The notes under the pieces were generated by a model. The model was not told the origin of the DNA, did no database searches, and saw nothing but the letters and a program-made list of their open reading frames with translations. From contig CADCDA010000002.1 of the NCBI GenBank assembly GCA_902800025.1, positions 62,001 to 126,000 of the forward strand: a stretch of 64,000 bases of DNA, given 5' to 3'. This document shows positions 62,153-64,000 of the stretch, one piece after another. Origin of the DNA: an uncultured Erysipelotrichaceae bacterium. GTDB lineage: Bacteria > Bacillota_I > Bacilli_A > RFN20 > CAG-826. The position numbers and the translations under genes are program-made. Each line of letters opens with the position of its first letter. Position 1 is the stretch's first letter.

Positions 62153-62572
62153 TTAGGCTAAGACTCCAGCATCCAAAATGGCGTTGATGAATTTAGCTTG
62201 TTTGTCGTCGATGTATTTTTTGGCGAGTTCGACAGCGACGTTAATAACAACACCTTTGTCGACTTTCTCGATATATTTATAATGAGTATAACTCATTAAA
62301 AGAATTGACTGTGTTAATAATGGAAGTCTTTCCCATTTCCATTTAATGAGATATGGACGATAGGCTTCTTTGATTTCTCCATAGTTTTTAAGTGACATCA
62401 TCACTGTATCTAAGATATATGGGCTTACTTCATTAGGTTCACATTCACATAAAGAAGCGATCATCTCAGTCGCATCTCTGACCAACTTTCCTTCACCAAA
62501 GGTAAAATCAGTGAGTTCGTTATATATAACGGTCATGATAATGAAGTGTTCTTGATTACGTGACATTTCCAT
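62153..62572 (-). CDS. nusB: Transcription antitermination protein NusB
   Basis: NusB, with NusE (S10), supports antitermination in rRNA operons. The 139-residue all-helical protein has IKWKWERLPLLTQSILLMSYTHYKY and NVAVELAKKYIDDKQAKFINAILD, the conserved C-terminal signature. The N-terminus is divergent. Two starts are possible (62572 or 62566). It leads the nusB-xseA-xseB-dxs operon. The promoter lies just upstream, giving a leader of only about 11 to 17 bases without a clear Shine-Dalgarno. Confidence 0.9.
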   Translation of the reverse strand: MEMSRNQEHFIIMTVIYNELTDFTFGEGKLVRDATEMIASLCECEPNEVSPYILDTVMMSLKNYGEIKEAYRPYLIKWKWERLPLLTQSILLMSYTHYKYIEKVDKGVVINVAVELAKKYIDDKQAKFINAILDAGVLA

Positions 62573-62589
62573 AATGTGTTTCCGTGGGT

Positions 62590-62618
62590 ATTATATATAA
62601 AATATATCCGAAACGCAA
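62590..62618 (-). promoter_or_regulatory. Promoter of the nusB-xseAB-dxs operon
   Basis: Minus-strand TTGCGT (62618-62613), 17-base spacer, TATAAT (62595-62590). Confidence 0.7.
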
Positions 62619-62645
62619 AATAAAAAGAAATGGACTAGCCATTCC
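62613..62645 (-). terminator. Terminator after transketolase
   Basis: Minus-strand GGAATGG (62645-62639) pairs with CCATTTC (62633-62627) including one G-U pair, then TTTTTATTTT. Confidence 0.75.
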
Positions 62646-62667
62646 TTCTTATTTATTTGCTTTGATA

Positions 62668-64000
62668 TTACTTGAGTATATCTTCACAAAGTCTGACTAA
62701 ACGATCGCTTGTAAAGTCAAATTTCTTAAAGACGTCTTTAGCAGGACCAGAAGCACCGAATTCATCGATACCCATATGGTACTTTGCCCATTTGCCCCAA
62801 CCAAAGGTTGAAAGCATTTCAACAGACACTCTTCTTTCACTTGGTAAAAGTAAGACGCTTCTACGATATTCTTTGTCTTGTTCTTGGAAGATTTCCCAAG
62901 AAGGCATAGACACAACTCTAACATCGATACGCTTTTCTAAAAGTTTCTTTTGGGCTTCAATCGCTAAGGCGACTTCGCTACCAGTAGCAATTAAAACTAA
63001 ATCCGCTCTCTTTTGTTCTTTAGAAACAACATAAGCGCCTCTAGAAACACCTTCATCACTACTATTTTCAAGTAATGGTAAGTTTTGTCTAGAAAGGATT
63101 AAGGCTGTTGGAGTTTCAGTGCTCTTAAGAGCGAGTTTCCATGCCGCATATGTTTCTCTTTCATCAGCAGGTCTAATGACTCTGACGTTTGGAATAGAAC
63201 GTAACATTGCAAGTTGTTCAATTGGTTGATGGGTAGGTCCATCTTCGCCTACGGCGATACTATCGTGAGAGAATAGATAGATGCCTGGTAAACGAGATAA
63301 GGCCGCCATTCTAATGGCTGGTTTCATATAGTCTGAAAAGACAGCAAAGCATCCAACATAACTTCTAATTCCACCGTGGAGAAGCATACCGTTTTGCATA
63401 CATCCCATAGCGAATTCTCTAATACCCCAGTTGATATTATGGCCTTCGCGATGGTCTGGAGTGAAGTTCACTCCACCGTTTAATTTGGTCATGACCGAAC
63501 CAGCAACGTCTGCAGATCCGCCCACTAGCATTGGGCAGGCAAGCATATAGTGATTGAGCGCTTTTCCGCTTGCAACACGTGTGCTTGTTTGAGAACCAGC
63601 AACGAACTCTGGGAGTTCTTCTGGAATATATTTAGAAGTATCTAAACCTTTAAGGTTTTCAAATCTTGTCGCTTCAGCTTCGTGATGCTTACGATAATCT
63701 TCAAAATTCTTTTGATATTCTTCATAGGCCTTCTTTCCACGGGCGATGAATGTTTCTTCGAAATGTTTTCTAACTTCTTCAGGAACAAAGAAATCTTCGT
63801 GATCGAATCCATAAACATCGACTTTAGCGTGTTTACCATCTTCAACTCCTAATGGGCTACCATGAACCTTGCTTGTTCCTTGATTAGCACTACCATAGCC
63901 GATGATTGTGTGAACCATAATCATGGTTGGTTTATCTTTCGATTTTTTAGCTTGTGTAATTGCTTTATCAATCGCTTCGACATCATTTCCATCAGCGACT
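62668..64000 (-). CDS. tkt: Transketolase (C-terminal two thirds; 5' end outside window)
   Basis: Transketolase moves two-carbon units between sugar phosphates with thiamine diphosphate and feeds glyceraldehyde-3-phosphate and erythrose-4-phosphate to other pathways. The frame runs open to the window edge; about 444 residues are visible. They include IIGYGSANQGTSKVHGSPLG, the pyrimidine-binding domain with GIREFAMG and HDSIAVGEDGPTHQPIEQLA, and RPADERETYAAWK, with the C-terminal domain ending at 62668. The N-terminal diphosphate-binding part lies beyond 64000. It is transcribed ahead of the nusB operon and ends at a terminator. Confidence 0.96.
   Translation of the reverse strand, partial: VADGNDVEAIDKAITQAKKSKDKPTMIMVHTIIGYGSANQGTSKVHGSPLGVEDGKHAKVDVYGFDHEDFFVPEEVRKHFEETFIARGKKAYEEYQKNFEDYRKHHEAEATRFENLKGLDTSKYIPEELPEFVAGSQTSTRVASGKALNHYMLACPMLVGGSADVAGSVMTKLNGGVNFTPDHREGHNINWGIREFAMGCMQNGMLLHGGIRSYVGCFAVFSDYMKPAIRMAALSRLPGIYLFSHDSIAVGEDGPTHQPIEQLAMLRSIPNVRVIRPADERETYAAWKLALKSTETPTALILSRQNLPLLENSSDEGVSRGAYVVSKEQKRADLVLIATGSEVALAIEAQKKLLEKRIDVRVVSMPSWEIFQEQDKEYRRSVLLLPSERRVSVEMLSTFGWGKWAKYHMGIDEFGASGPAKDVFKKFDFTSDRLVRLCEDILK

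Noticed and set aside
1-64000. tRNA, rRNA, CRISPR array or insertion sequence
   Set aside because: No cloverleaf with a GGTTCGAATCC-type arm, no spaced direct repeats and no transposase-like protein was found on reading; a tRNAscan and repeat search would settle it.

Overview
The window looks like a stretch of ordinary chromosome from an AT-rich, anaerobic member of the Bacillota, most likely a Bacilli lineage related to Mollicutes, Erysipelotrichales or the uncultured RF39/RFN20 gut groups. This is an inference from gene content. The signs are a T-box leader, HrcA/CIRCE control, YqeG/YqeH/YhbY, a DUF1292 protein, a UPF0154 (YneF) protein, a NadD-YqeK fusion of the kind known from mycoplasmas, single-chain glycyl-tRNA synthetase, and rubredoxin-type proteins. 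UGA is a stop codon (comEA, comEC and the RHS gene end in it) and Trp is UGG, so the code is standard and the organism is not a true mycoplasma. No tRNA, rRNA, CRISPR array, insertion sequence or prophage was seen.

Layout. 1-590: end of a rubrerythrin-like gene, a rubredoxin and a T-box leader. 0.6-8.1 kb: alaS-ruvX-yrzB, greA, then the DNA-uptake pair comEA-comEC and holA. 8.1-11 kb (minus): rpsT, an acyl-activating enzyme fused to its own carrier protein, and a YfcE-type phosphoesterase. 11.1-16.8 kb: an accessory island with a 1,684-residue RHS toxin-like protein, an overlapping membrane immunity candidate and a gene remnant. 16.9-25 kb: fmt, a nuclease-helicase, lepA, a degenerate Fic protein, a small membrane protein and hemW. 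25-29.7 kb: the heat-shock operon hrcA-grpE-dnaK-dnaJ under a double CIRCE. 29.8-31 kb: a C39 peptidase fused to an exporter-like membrane domain with no ATPase. 31-39.5 kb: ybeY-cdd-era-recO, glyS, dnaG-rpoD-trmK-nif3. 39.5-44.1 kb: ispH, nfo, ispG, rpmG, an MBL hydrolase, efp and yneF. 44.3-49.8 kb: plsY divergent from parE-parC. 49.9-53 kb: yqeG-yqeH-yhbY-nadD/yqeK. 53.2-55.6 kb: a Crp-family regulator divergent from an ABC substrate-binding lipoprotein and permease. 55.6-64 kb (minus): deoB, xerD, dinB, dxs, xseB, xseA, nusB and a partial transketolase.

How genes work together. Translation, replication and DNA repair dominate. Isoprenoids come from the MEP pathway (dxs, ispG and ispH are all here), fed by transketolase. 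ComEA and ComEC form a DNA-uptake channel. The most interesting signal is a long promoter/leader element upstream of comEA that recurs, with 28 identical bases, upstream of the ATPase-less C39 membrane peptidase more than 25 kb away. This puts that unknown protein in what looks like the competence regulon.

Other points of interest are many promoters whose -10 box lies only 6-13 bases before an ATG with no Shine-Dalgarno (probable leaderless mRNAs), an A/T-rich motif repeated just after five stop codons, a Crp-type operator placed at about -41.5 of a transporter promoter, and an EF-P whose tip lysine appears to be replaced by methionine. All functions rest on reading motifs and gene order. No database search was possible.
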